From an uncultured Spirochaetota bacterium (GTDB lineage Bacteria > Spirochaetota > Spirochaetia > JAFGXN01), in NCBI GenBank assembly GCA_944388995.1, contig CALXKN010000001.1, positions 1-64,000 of the forward strand: DNA of 64,000 nt, read 5' to 3'. How positions within the stretch are numbered: position 1 is the first letter of the stretch; every line of letters begins with the position of its first letter. This document shows positions 1 to 7,552 of the stretch, one piece after another. The notes under the pieces were generated by a model. It did not search any database. It saw only the letters and a program-made list of their open reading frames with translations, and was not told where the DNA came from. The position numbers and the translations under genes were made by a program.

Positions 1-24
1 AGCCAGGATCAAACTCTCCATTAT
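1..24 (-). rRNA. rrs: 16S rRNA, 5' end only (partial)
   Basis: The reverse complement of the first bases is the universal 16S start (AGAGTTTGATCCTGGCT). By comparison with E. coli numbering, window base 1 corresponds to about position 24 and the mature 5' end lies near base 24. The gene runs leftward out of the window, so only the first two dozen bases are present. Confidence 0.97.
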
Positions 25-212
25 TTCTATACCAACGGCCGAAGCCGTTAATACCTTAAATAATCAAAAAGTTTTCCCTTTTCAATTCTTCATTGACGGT
101 ATCTCTTTCAATACCTCTCGCACAAACAACTTTTCCATCCCTTTTTTTTCTATGAACCTAAGCGCTCCCTCTCCGGCCTCCTTCTTCATGCCGCGAGGTT
201 CTTTGCGCTTGT
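25..212 (-). other. rRNA operon leader
   Basis: This is the transcribed spacer between the rRNA promoter and the 16S start. Just before the mature 5' end is a stable hairpin (arms 34-39 and 44-49) whose RNA loop is the very stable UUCG tetraloop. I saw no convincing boxA antitermination motif. The boundaries come from the promoter position and the conserved 16S start. Confidence 0.7.
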
Positions 213-218
213 CTGCCT

Positions 219-247
219 AATATACCCTTTCCGGAAGTTTTTGTCAA
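219..247 (-). promoter_or_regulatory. rRNA operon promoter
   Basis: On the minus strand there is a perfect -35 TTGACA (242-247), a 17-bp spacer and a -10 TATATT (219-224). Upstream (251-280) is a run of A/T that could act as an UP element. It points at the 16S gene about 190 bp away. Confidence 0.9.
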
Positions 248-492
248 TATCGCCGATAAATTTTTTATAAATTTTTATTCTTAATGAAGAGACCGAATCT
301 ATTGTTTTCGGCAAATAATATAGAAAGGAAAAACGCAACCGGAAAGACCGCAGGCCGGACAAAATATTCCGAAACCCTCACCGACGCCGAGACACAACGG
401 TTCTCCGCAGACAGTGATTTTCCGACACCGAACTCAGCGACAAACCGCTTTCAGCCGGGATTTTCCGAATCATCATATAACGCGCAAACAAC
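248..492. other. Intergenic stretch, no gene recognised
   Basis: This lies between the rRNA promoter and the promoter of the small membrane protein gene. The left part is the AT-rich upstream element of the rRNA promoter. A 70-codon open frame at 284-496 has no ribosome-binding site, no recognisable domain and a low-complexity polar composition, so I do not call it a gene. No RNA gene is visible. Confidence 0.6.
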
Positions 493-520
493 TTGACTTC
501 CTCCGCGATTTAAGTATAGA
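493..520 (+). promoter_or_regulatory. Promoter of the DUF4190-like gene
   Basis: TTGACT (493-498), 16-bp spacer, TATAGA (515-520). It is followed by a GAAGGAG ribosome-binding site just before the ATG at 546. Confidence 0.7.
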
Positions 521-545
521 AACGATAATAACGAAGGAGTGGTTT

Positions 546-833
546 ATGGACGAAGAGACACAAAAAACACCGGGAGCGGCGACCACGTCGTTGGTTCTGG
601 GATTGATTTCTTTAATTTTTGCCTGCTTCGGATACGGCGCTTTAATTTCCGTTATTACGGGAATCATCGGAATCATTCTCGGAATCAAAGCCAACAAAAT
701 CCAGCAAACGGGAATGGGGACGTCCGGCATCGTTCTTTCGATTATCGGGATTGTTTTGTCCGGCATTGTTTTTTTCGCTTGCGTTCTGTGCGTCGGAGGA
801 CTGCTCGCCTTAGACGCGGCAACAGCCTACTGA
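546..833 (+). CDS. Small two-helix membrane protein, DUF4190-like
   Basis: A 95-residue protein with a short acidic N-terminus followed by two long glycine/isoleucine-rich membrane helices (about residues 15-45 and 60-90) joined by a small loop with the sequence GIKANK. This layout matches DUF4190-type small membrane proteins, whose function is unknown. The ATG at 546 is chosen because a GAAGGAG ribosome-binding site lies 7 bp upstream; earlier in-frame starts lack one. It is a single-gene unit with its own promoter and a strong terminator at 854-883. Confidence 0.75.
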   Translation: MDEETQKTPGAATTSLVLGLISLIFACFGYGALISVITGIIGIILGIKANKIQQTGMGTSGIVLSIIGIVLSGIVFFACVLCVGGLLALDAATAY

Positions 834-853
834 ACCGTATTCCGGCGCAGAAT

Positions 854-883
854 AAAAGACAGGCTCTCCGGAGCCTGTCTTTT
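854..883 (+). terminator. Intrinsic terminator after the DUF4190-like gene
   Basis: A perfect 13-bp stem (854-866 with 871-883) with a TCCG loop; the stem ends in a run of four T. It lies only 11 bp before the lgt-like ATG. Confidence 0.85.
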
Positions 884-894
884 AATATCTTCCG

Positions 895-1707
895 ATGCAG
901 CCGTTTGTCACTTTTTTCGGAAAACCGGTAGCGACGTACTCACTGTGGATTCTTTTCGGATTGCTCGCCGGGACATCCGTCATCGTCATTTCCGCAAAAA
1001 AATTCGGCGTCAACAAAGACGACGCCGTTTACGCCGCGATTTACGCCGCTCTCGGACTCATTGCCGGCGGGAAAATTTTCTATCTGCTTCTGAATCCGAA
1101 AACCGTCATTGCCTTCGCCCAAACCTACGGCCTTTCCGCCATCCTTCAGGGCGGTTTTGTCTTCTACGGCGGCCTCATCGGTGCCGTTGCCGGAGCCGCG
1201 GTTTACTGCCGGCAGTTCCGTATTGAGGCGAAACCCGTCATCGCCCTGCTGCTCTTTGCAGCGCCGGCCGCCCACGCAATCGGCCGCATCGGATGTCTCT
1301 TCGCCGGCTGCTGCTACGGAATCGAATGCAGTCTGCCGGTAGCGGTCTCCCTTCACGGAAAACTCCTCTTCCCCGTACAGCTGCTCGAAGCCGCCCTCAA
1401 CCTTTTCCTGTTTGCCGTCCTGATATTATTGGTAATGAAAGTCAGACGGAAAGAATGGGTTATTCCCGTTTATCTGGGAGGTTACCCGATTATCCGTTTC
1501 TTCTGCGAATTCCTGCGCGGCGACCCCGAACGCGGCGTCATGGGAATTTTCTCGACATCCCAAGCGATCAGTCTGATACTCCTTGCCGCTGCGCTCCTGA
1601 CGGCGGTCCGATTTCTCCGGAAACCGCCCGCGGCAGCCGCTTCCGAAAACCGCGGCAATAATACTCTCCCGGCATCAAAAAGCAACCGGATCTGCCGCAA
1701 AAGTTAA
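895..1707 (+). CDS. Prolipoprotein diacylglyceryl transferase-like protein with altered key residues
   Basis: A 270-residue protein with about seven membrane segments. The Lgt family transfers diacylglycerol from phosphatidylglycerol to the lipobox cysteine. Family landmarks are visible: YGGLIG (from residue 91), GRIGCLFAGCCYG (from 130) and the RFFCEFLRGD block carrying the Arg and Glu equivalent to R239 and E243 of the E. coli enzyme (R201, E205). Two usually invariant positions differ: the His of HGGLIG is Tyr91 and the Asn of GRxGN is Cys134. It therefore belongs to a cysteine-rich Lgt-like branch, and whether it is the housekeeping enzyme is open. The ATG has no clear Shine-Dalgarno; a TAATAT box ends 6 bp upstream. 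Confidence 0.75.
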   Translation: MQPFVTFFGKPVATYSLWILFGLLAGTSVIVISAKKFGVNKDDAVYAAIYAALGLIAGGKIFYLLLNPKTVIAFAQTYGLSAILQGGFVFYGGLIGAVAGAAVYCRQFRIEAKPVIALLLFAAPAAHAIGRIGCLFAGCCYGIECSLPVAVSLHGKLLFPVQLLEAALNLFLFAVLILLVMKVRRKEWVIPVYLGGYPIIRFFCEFLRGDPERGVMGIFSTSQAISLILLAAALLTAVRFLRKPPAAAASENRGNNTLPASKSNRICRKS

Positions 1708-1744
1708 TTTAATCGAAAATTCATTTTCAGCCAAAAAAAACGGC

Positions 1745-1773
1745 TTGCATTTTTAAAAAATTCCCGTTATCTT
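1745..1773 (+). promoter_or_regulatory. Promoter of the CNNM/CBS gene
   Basis: TTGCAT (1745-1750), 17-bp spacer, TATCTT (1768-1773), followed by an AGGAG ribosome-binding site at 1783-1787. Confidence 0.65.
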
Positions 1774-1793
1774 ATTAGGCATAGGAGATTTTT

Positions 1794-3125
1794 TTGGAAG
1801 ACCCATCGATATTAAGTTCACTGATTTTACAACTGGTTCTGATTTTATTAAACGCGGTTTTCGCTTGCGCGGAAATCGCCGTTGTGTCCATGAACGCTGC
1901 CAAGCTGGCAAAGCTCAGAGAGCAAGGCAACCGCAACGCAAAGTGCCTTTCCAAACTGACGGCTCAACCGTCCCGATTTTTATCCACCATTCAAGTTGCC
2001 ATCACGTTGGCCGGATTCCTCGGCAGTGCGTTTGCCGCCGACAACTTTGCCGGACCGATCGTCGAAGCCCTGCTGCCGCTGGGACTGCCTCTTTCAAGAG
2101 AGACGCTGCACACGCTGTCGCTGATTACCGTAACTCTGATTCTTTCGTATTTCACGATTATCTTCGGCGAATTGGTTCCGAAGCGGATCGCCATGAAGAA
2201 ATCGGAGACCATTTCCCTGATTTTAGCACGTCCGCTCTGGGTGGTTTACAAACTTTTCGCCCCGCTGGTATTTCTGCTCACCATTTCGACCAACCTCGTT
2301 CTGAGACTGCTGAGAATGGATCCGAACGCCGACGAAGATCCGATTACGGAAGAGGAAATCCGGCTGATGGTCGACGCCGGAAACAAAAAAGGAACGATTG
2401 ACGCTGACGAAAAAGAACTGATTAAAAACGCGTTTAAATTTGACGATTTCACGGCGGGCGAACTGTGCGTCCACCGGACGGAAGTGGTCATGCTCGGACT
2501 TGACGATTCGGAAGCCGATTGGGAACGGATCATCACGGAAAATCCGTACCGCCGTTTTCCGATTTACGGCGACAATTCGGACGACATCCGCGGGATTTTG
2601 GATGAAAAGGATTATTTCCGCCTCACCGACCGCAGCCGCCGTTCGGTGATGAAAAACGCCGTTCATAAACCGTTCTGCGTTCCCGACTCCATCAAAGCCG
2701 ACGACCTTTTCCGGAAAATGAAGCAGGAAAAACGCTATTTTGCGACCGTCATCGACGAATACGGCGGAATGTACGGAATTCTGACAATGACCGACCTGCT
2801 GGAAGCGTTGGCCGGCAATTTCGGCGAACCGACGGACGAAGCCGAGGCGGACATCAAAAACACGGGTGAAAACGAGTGGCTCATCTGCGGAAGCGCGCCT
2901 CTACCCGAGGTTTCGGAAGCGCTGCAGATCGACCTGCCGGTTGCCGAATACGAGACCTTCAGCGGCTACATCATCGGTCTGACGGGCGTGATTCCCGAAG
3001 AAGATTCTTCATTCGACATCGAAACGGAGCGGCTGAAAATCCGCATCATTGACGTTAAGGACCGCAAAATCAAACAGGCGTCCGTAACGGTGCTGCCGCC
3101 TCCGGACGCGGACGAAGAGGCTTAA
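1794..3125 (+). CDS. CNNM/CBS-domain membrane protein (HlyC/CorC/TlyC family)
   Basis: A 443-residue inner-membrane protein. The N-terminal ~190 residues form a DUF21/CNNM region with three to four membrane helices and a conserved GELVPKRIA-type segment. Two CBS domains follow (about 205-330; second one near KRYFATVIDEYGGMYG), then a C-terminal CorC/HlyC domain (about 350-430). The family is linked to Mg2+/Co2+ efflux or resistance; the old name haemolysin is not informative. Translation starts at a TTG, supported by AGGAG 6 bp upstream and a promoter just before it. The gene converges on the next one and their stop codons overlap by 4 bp. Confidence 0.88.
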   Translation: MEDPSILSSLILQLVLILLNAVFACAEIAVVSMNAAKLAKLREQGNRNAKCLSKLTAQPSRFLSTIQVAITLAGFLGSAFAADNFAGPIVEALLPLGLPLSRETLHTLSLITVTLILSYFTIIFGELVPKRIAMKKSETISLILARPLWVVYKLFAPLVFLLTISTNLVLRLLRMDPNADEDPITEEEIRLMVDAGNKKGTIDADEKELIKNAFKFDDFTAGELCVHRTEVVMLGLDDSEADWERIITENPYRRFPIYGDNSDDIRGILDEKDYFRLTDRSRRSVMKNAVHKPFCVPDSIKADDLFRKMKQEKRYFATVIDEYGGMYGILTMTDLLEALAGNFGEPTDEAEADIKNTGENEWLICGSAPLPEVSEALQIDLPVAEYETFSGYIIGLTGVIPEEDSSFDIETERLKIRIIDVKDRKIKQASVTVLPPPDADEEA

Positions 3126-3901
3126 AACGAAAACCCGGCAACAACACCTCGGTGATTCGAGCCCGAAACCCGAAACGTTCCCGAGAAAGAAGGGCGGATT
3201 GTTTTTGAGCAGAACAAATAATCGGTACGAACAGCATTATTTCCCGTCATATTGTAACGATGAACGTCAGCCGTGTGCGCATCTGTCAGTCCCGATTTCT
3301 CAAATTCTTTATACAAACGGGATGACGGAAGAAATCCGAAATCTCCGCCCCAAATGACCGGTTCACCATCGATTTTAACAGCCGGCTCCGCATTTTCGTA
3401 AACGAATCGCCCGTCGGAAATCTTGTCCAACAGACCGGAAACAAACTTGTCATAACGGACCGGATTCATCGTCAGCAGGGTAACGGAATGACCGTTGATA
3501 TTCAATCGCAGAATCCCCAGCTTGGCATTCTGTCCGGGAAATCCGTTCACATACCCCTCTCCGCAAGCAGCCGTCTCTTTCACCTCGATCTCTTTTTTGA
3601 CAAGAAAGGCCAGCCGCAGCGCTTCTCTTTCAAACACTTCCGTATGAAAATAAACCGCGTACCCTTTCTCCTCGAAACGGGTAGAAAGCTTTTCCCAGCC
3701 GTCATTGAATCCGCTCATCATTACGACATCGGCGCCGACCGCCGTTATTTCCGCAACAGCCTCATCGTACGAATCGTTTTTCTCCGTCAGATTGACGGCG
3801 GCAACCGATAAATCGCATTCGGGAAGCGGTTTCTCGATCTCATAAACGCACGAAGCCAACAAAATTAACGCAAACAAAGAAAAAAGAATAATTTTTTTCA
3901 T
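3122..3901 (-). CDS. Lipoprotein with endonuclease/exonuclease/phosphatase-like fold
   Basis: A 259-residue predicted lipoprotein: signal peptide with lipobox LLASC, so it should be anchored at Cys18. The body resembles a small endonuclease/exonuclease/phosphatase (DNase I-like) domain: VIWGGDFGFLPSSRLYKEF corresponds to the GDFN...P.S..Y motif, DYLFCS to the DYIF motif, and SNHRGVVAGF to the terminal S(D/N)HRPV motif. The GDFN asparagine is Gly, so activity is doubtful. The ATG is preceded by GGAGGA and a promoter at 3923-3951. It is a single gene, convergent with the CNNM gene. Confidence 0.65.
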   Translation of the reverse strand: MKKIILFSLFALILLASCVYEIEKPLPECDLSVAAVNLTEKNDSYDEAVAEITAVGADVVMMSGFNDGWEKLSTRFEEKGYAVYFHTEVFEREALRLAFLVKKEIEVKETAACGEGYVNGFPGQNAKLGILRLNINGHSVTLLTMNPVRYDKFVSGLLDKISDGRFVYENAEPAVKIDGEPVIWGGDFGFLPSSRLYKEFEKSGLTDAHTADVHRYNMTGNNAVRTDYLFCSKTIRPSFSGTFRVSGSNHRGVVAGFSF

Positions 3902-3922
3902 ATTTATATATCCTCCTGGATT

Positions 3923-3951
3923 TTTATATCATACAATTAACTTAACTGCAA
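3923..3951 (-). promoter_or_regulatory. Promoter of the nuclease-like lipoprotein gene
   Basis: On the minus strand TTGCAG (3946-3951), 17-bp spacer, TATAAA (3923-3928), then a GGAGGA ribosome-binding site at about 3911-3916. Confidence 0.7.
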
Positions 3952-4146
3952 CCTTTTTTATAAAGTAAATTTAAGAATTAATTAAAATATCAATAAATTC
4001 ACAAAATAAAAACTCGATCTATAATCTTAAAGAATTAAGCAAACAACGATTCCAATTCAACCCGAAAACTTTTTTAATCTAAACTCGCAAAGATGATCAT
4101 TTTTAAATTCATTCCTGGGACTAACCGAAAAAAGATCTGGAATTCA
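3952..4146. other. AT-rich intergenic stretch
   Basis: No gene, RNA or repeat was recognised here beyond high A/T content. It lies between the promoter of the nuclease-like lipoprotein and the inverted repeat behind pgsA. Confidence 0.5.
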
Positions 4147-4194
4147 AAGTGCGCCCCGCCTGCCTATCTGTCGACAGGCAAACAGGGCGCACTT
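4147..4194. repeat. Large inverted repeat behind pgsA
   Basis: A perfect 10-bp outer stem AAGTGCGCCC/GGGCGCACTT (4147-4156, 4185-4194) encloses an inner 5-bp stem GCCTG/CAGGC (4158-4162, 4175-4179). It sits 21 bp beyond the pgsA stop and may terminate the ispH-thrS-pgsA transcript, but neither strand has a good U-run after it. Confidence 0.55.
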
Positions 4195-4214
4195 AAGAGA
4201 AACATAAAGCGCTG

Positions 4215-4838
4215 TCAATCCGCACTATGCATTTTCAAAAACGGAACCAAATACGTCAGAAAGGAGACAACACTGGCAACAGCAGCAGCCGTAAACAGAA
4301 CCGTCAATCCCATTCCGATGTATTCGGAAACCGCCGCATTCAAATCAGGCGCAAACCGAAAAACGCTTTCTGCTGCCAGCCCGGCAATCGAGGCAGCGGC
4401 ATAAAGCACTGACTTTGACTTTCCCCAGATATTGGCGGGTACCACTGTCCCGCTTTTAAGAGAAAGCATTCGTATAAACAGCTGAGAAAACTCGCGATAA
4501 AGAATCACTGCCAAAACCCAAAACGGCATCAACCCGGCGGCTGTAAAACAGAGGAAATAGGTGATGTGAATCAGAACATCAGAAAACGGATCGAGAAGCT
4601 TTCCCAAATCGGTCACCAAGTGATAGCGGCGTGCGATAAACCCGTCGGCTGCGTCGGAAAGTTCTGCCATCACGAGAAAAAGCCATGCCGCCGCCGTCGA
4701 AACAACATTCAGAATAAAAAGCGTTCTCTCCGATAAATCACCGGCCGCAAACAAAGCCCACGACGGCAGCATGAAGAACACAAAAAACAGCGGCGTCAAA
4801 ACGATACGCGAAACAGTGATTTTGGTTGGGAAATTCAT
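4215..4838 (-). CDS. pgsA: CDP-alcohol phosphatidyltransferase (phosphatidylglycerophosphate synthase type)
   Basis: A 207-residue integral membrane enzyme. The full CDP-alcohol phosphotransferase signature is present around residues 63-88 (DAADGFIAR, then G, then DPFSD; spacing D-x2-DG-x2-AR-x8-G-x3-D-x3-D). Members condense CDP-diacylglycerol with an alcohol; by length and lack of extra domains the likely product is phosphatidylglycerophosphate, but the substrate cannot be proven from the motif. It follows thrS by 11 bp, so it is the last gene of the ispH-thrS-pgsA run. The Shine-Dalgarno (AGGG) is weak. Confidence 0.82.
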   Translation of the reverse strand: MNFPTKITVSRIVLTPLFFVFFMLPSWALFAAGDLSERTLFILNVVSTAAAWLFLVMAELSDAADGFIARRYHLVTDLGKLLDPFSDVLIHITYFLCFTAAGLMPFWVLAVILYREFSQLFIRMLSLKSGTVVPANIWGKSKSVLYAAASIAGLAAESVFRFAPDLNAAVSEYIGMGLTVLFTAAAVASVVSFLTYLVPFLKMHSAD

Positions 4839-4849
4839 AAAACGACCCT

Positions 4850-6577
4850 TTATTCCTTTTCGTTCGACAAACGGCTGAACTCCGCAACCAGTTCATCAAA
4901 CGCAATGCCGTTAACCTGACGGCCGTCACGGTAACGGACACTGACCGTTCCGGACTCCTTCTCCTTATCCCCGAGAATCAGCATGCACGGAACCTTCGCT
5001 TTTTGTGCGTTGCGAATTTTTGCATTCATCCGATCGTCGCTTAAATCGGTTTCGGCACGGAACCCGGCAGCTTTCAGCTGTCCGGCAATCTCTGAGGCAT
5101 AATCATCAAACGCTTCAGCTACAGGAATGACTTTCACTTGAACGGGAGAGAGCCAAAACGGAAAGGCGCCGGCATAATGCTCGATTAAGATTCCGAAAAA
5201 CCGTTCGATTGACCCCAATAAAGCCCGGTGAATCATAAAAGGCCGGCAGTCGCTGCCATCCTTTTCGGTGTACACCATATCGAAACGAACCGGTAAATTG
5301 AAGTCGAATTGAATCGTCGACAGCTGCCATTCGCGGCCGAGCGCATCTTTGATTTTCAAATCGATTTTCGGTCCGTAAAACGCTCCGCCGCCGGCGTCGA
5401 TGTCATACTCAATCTTTTCTGCTTCAACAGCCTTTTGCAGCGAACGAGTCGCCAAATCCCAATCTTTCTCCTCTCCGACAGCCTTTTCCGGTTTAGTCGA
5501 AATGTACGCTTTGAACTCCGTAAAACCGAAAGCACGCAGCATCTCAAGGGAAAAACGAAGCACTTCGCGAATTTCGTCCTCCACTTGATCGGGGCGGCAA
5601 ATAATGTGGGCGTCGTCCTGAGTAAAACCGCGCACACGCAGCAATCCGTGAAGAGCGCCCGCTTTTTCATAACGGTAAACCGTTCCGAGTTCCGCCCATC
5701 GACACGGCAGTTCGCGGTAGCTGTGTTTAGAGTTGTTGTAAATCATGATATGGAACGGACAGTTCATCGGTTTGACGTAGTAATCGACGTTATCCATCTC
5801 CATTTTCGGATACATTCCTTCTTTATAAAAATCGAGATGCCCGGAAGTCTGCCACAGCCACGATTTTCCGACGTGAGGCGTGTAAAGCATTTCATATCCG
5901 TTTTGATAATGTTTATCGCGCCAGAAATTTTCGATCGTCAGACGGATGCGGGCGCCTTTCGGATGCCAGTAAACCAAGCCGGGACCGGCTTCTTCATGCA
6001 AAGAAAAGAAATCGAGCTCCTTTCCCAATTTCCGGTGATCGCGTTTTTCGGCTTCCGCAAGGCGATTCAGATAGGCTTTCAGTTCCTTCGGATCGGCAAA
6101 CGCAACGCCGTAGATACGCTGCAGCATCGGCCGTTTTTCATCACCGCGCCAGTAAGCGCCGGCGGTCCCTGTCAGCTTAAACGCTTTGTAATTCAACTCT
6201 TTTAAATCGCTCACATGGGGACCGCGGCATAAATCGGTAAATTCCCCCTGAGTATAAAGTGAAATTTCGGCGTCGTCCGGTAAATCTCTAATCAACTCCG
6301 TTTTGAACGGCTGGTCTTCAAATCGTTTCAGAGCCTCTTCCCTTGAAACAACCGATTTGACAAACGGACCGCCTTTTTTGATGATGGTTTCCATGCGCGC
6401 GGCAATTTCATCCAAATCTTCCGGCGTCAGCGTCCGGGGAAGCGCAAAATCGTAATAAAACCCGTTTTGAACCGCCGGTCCGATGGCGGTTTGGGCTTCC
6501 GGAAAAATCTGTAAAACGGCTTCCGCCATAACATGGGCAAATGAGTGGCGGATAACGGCCAAACGTTCTTCGTTCAT
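4850..6577 (-). CDS. thrS: Threonyl-tRNA synthetase, TGS-less
   Basis: A 575-residue class II synthetase that charges tRNA-Thr. It begins directly in the editing domain: HSFAH (H11, H15) and CRGPH (C117, H121) supply the HxxxH and CxxxH residues that clear Ser-tRNA. The catalytic core follows, with zinc ligands in NCPFH, DDAH and MIHRA, motif 2 around YRYEKAGALHG and motif 3 GSIERFFGILIEHY, then the C-terminal anticodon-binding domain. The usual ~60-residue N-terminal TGS domain is absent, as in other short spirochaetal-type enzymes. There is an AAAGGA ribosome-binding site and a 30-bp gap from ispH. Confidence 0.96.
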   Translation of the reverse strand: MNEERLAVIRHSFAHVMAEAVLQIFPEAQTAIGPAVQNGFYYDFALPRTLTPEDLDEIAARMETIIKKGGPFVKSVVSREEALKRFEDQPFKTELIRDLPDDAEISLYTQGEFTDLCRGPHVSDLKELNYKAFKLTGTAGAYWRGDEKRPMLQRIYGVAFADPKELKAYLNRLAEAEKRDHRKLGKELDFFSLHEEAGPGLVYWHPKGARIRLTIENFWRDKHYQNGYEMLYTPHVGKSWLWQTSGHLDFYKEGMYPKMEMDNVDYYVKPMNCPFHIMIYNNSKHSYRELPCRWAELGTVYRYEKAGALHGLLRVRGFTQDDAHIICRPDQVEDEIREVLRFSLEMLRAFGFTEFKAYISTKPEKAVGEEKDWDLATRSLQKAVEAEKIEYDIDAGGGAFYGPKIDLKIKDALGREWQLSTIQFDFNLPVRFDMVYTEKDGSDCRPFMIHRALLGSIERFFGILIEHYAGAFPFWLSPVQVKVIPVAEAFDDYASEIAGQLKAAGFRAETDLSDDRMNAKIRNAQKAKVPCMLILGDKEKESGTVSVRYRDGRQVNGIAFDELVAEFSRLSNEKE

Positions 6578-6607
6578 AATTTTTTCCTTTCTCTTTTGAA
6601 TGTAGAC

Positions 6608-7492
6608 TTATTTCGAAGAGGTGTCAAGCTCTTCCGGACGCTTTTCGGCGGAGAGCAGTTCCAATGCGGCGGTGACTTCATCGATAACGCGCTGCGGCGT
6701 CGACGCGCCGGCCGTAATTCCGACGGTTTCAACGGCCGTCATTTCGGGCAGCACGTCGGCTGCCGATTCGATCTGCCACACCGGTTTGCCTGACAGCCGC
6801 GCCGTGTGAGCCAACCGCACCGTATTGGCGCTGGAACGTCCGCCGATAACAACGATGGCATCACACTCGTCTAAAAGCAATCGCAGCGCTTCCTGCCGTT
6901 CTCCTGTTGCGGGACAAATGGTTTGATGCGTTTCAAAGCGCGTATCGGGAAATTTCTCTTTCAGCAAAGAAACGATTCGATCGTACTCCTCCTGCTTAAT
7001 TGTTGTCTGAGCGATAACGGTACACGCTGAACCGAGTCGTAAAGCGCTGATGTCAGCCGGCTCCTGAATCACAACCGTATCGCGAGCGCAGCCGGCAACC
7101 GCCTGGACTTCGCCGTGGTTGCGATCTCCAACCACAATCACCGTCTCTCCGCGAACCGATGCCGCTTCCGCAATTTTTTGAGATCGCAGCACACGAGGAC
7201 AAGTTGCATCGGTTACCTGCCAGCCGGCTGCCTCCAACATTTGCCGAACGGCCGGCGCCACTCCATGCGCGCGAATGACCACAACGCCGGCGGGTTCTGG
7301 CAGCGGCTCTCCCGGCGTCAAAACGCCTACGCCCCGCTCCCGCAATCCGTTTACAACCACCGGATTGTGAATCAGCGGACCGTAGGTGAACACCCGGCGT
7401 CCGTCTTCACGTCCGGCCACCGACTCCGCCGTTTCGACGGCCCGTTTAACCCCCATGCAAAAACCCATCACTTCGGCTTTTCTGATTTTCAT
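6608..7492 (-). CDS. ispH: 4-hydroxy-3-methylbut-2-enyl diphosphate reductase
   Basis: A 294-residue [4Fe-4S] enzyme of the MEP isoprenoid pathway that converts HMBPP to IPP and DMAPP. Cluster cysteines are C12 (GFCMGVKRAV), C98 (DATCP) and C193 (ICPAT); the substrate-handling residues H42, H76, H126 and E128 (HGEV) are in place. The start at 7492 is chosen because AGGAG lies 5 bp upstream; a longer frame reaching 7540 would translate through a terminator hairpin. The gene begins only about 11 bp after that terminator, with no promoter visible between. Confidence 0.95.
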   Translation of the reverse strand: MKIRKAEVMGFCMGVKRAVETAESVAGREDGRRVFTYGPLIHNPVVVNGLRERGVGVLTPGEPLPEPAGVVVIRAHGVAPAVRQMLEAAGWQVTDATCPRVLRSQKIAEAASVRGETVIVVGDRNHGEVQAVAGCARDTVVIQEPADISALRLGSACTVIAQTTIKQEEYDRIVSLLKEKFPDTRFETHQTICPATGERQEALRLLLDECDAIVVIGGRSSANTVRLAHTARLSGKPVWQIESAADVLPEMTAVETVGITAGASTPQRVIDEVTAALELLSAEKRPEELDTSSK

Positions 7493-7502
7493 AGCGCTCC
7501 TG

Positions 7503-7527
7503 TAAAAAACGCCGGCAGAGCCGGCGT
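7503..7527 (-). terminator. Terminator/attenuator between the chemoreceptor gene and ispH
   Basis: Perfect 8-bp stem ACGCCGGC/GCCGGCGT (7509-7516, 7520-7527) with a 3-nt loop. On the minus strand it is followed by six T. The ispH ribosome-binding site starts immediately after the T-run. Confidence 0.85.
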
Positions 7528-7552
7528 CCCATTCTTCCAAACACGGTTTGAT

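Noticed and set aside
284-496. A 70-codon frame between the rRNA promoter and the first gene
   Set aside because: It has no Shine-Dalgarno or recognisable domain, it overlaps the next gene's promoter, and its composition is like non-coding sequence.
884-894. lgt-like gene as another leaderless case
   Set aside because: A TAATAT box ends 6 bp before the ATG, but it overlaps the terminator's T-run and no -35 is at a usable distance, so I left it out of the leaderless list.
5309-6205. A 298-codon plus-strand frame opposite thrS
   Set aside because: It is an antisense shadow of a highly conserved synthetase gene, without a domain or translation signal.
4850-6577. ThrRS as a truncated pseudogene
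   Set aside because: Only the TGS domain is missing. Editing, catalytic and anticodon domains are complete, and short ThrRS forms are normal in spirochaetes.
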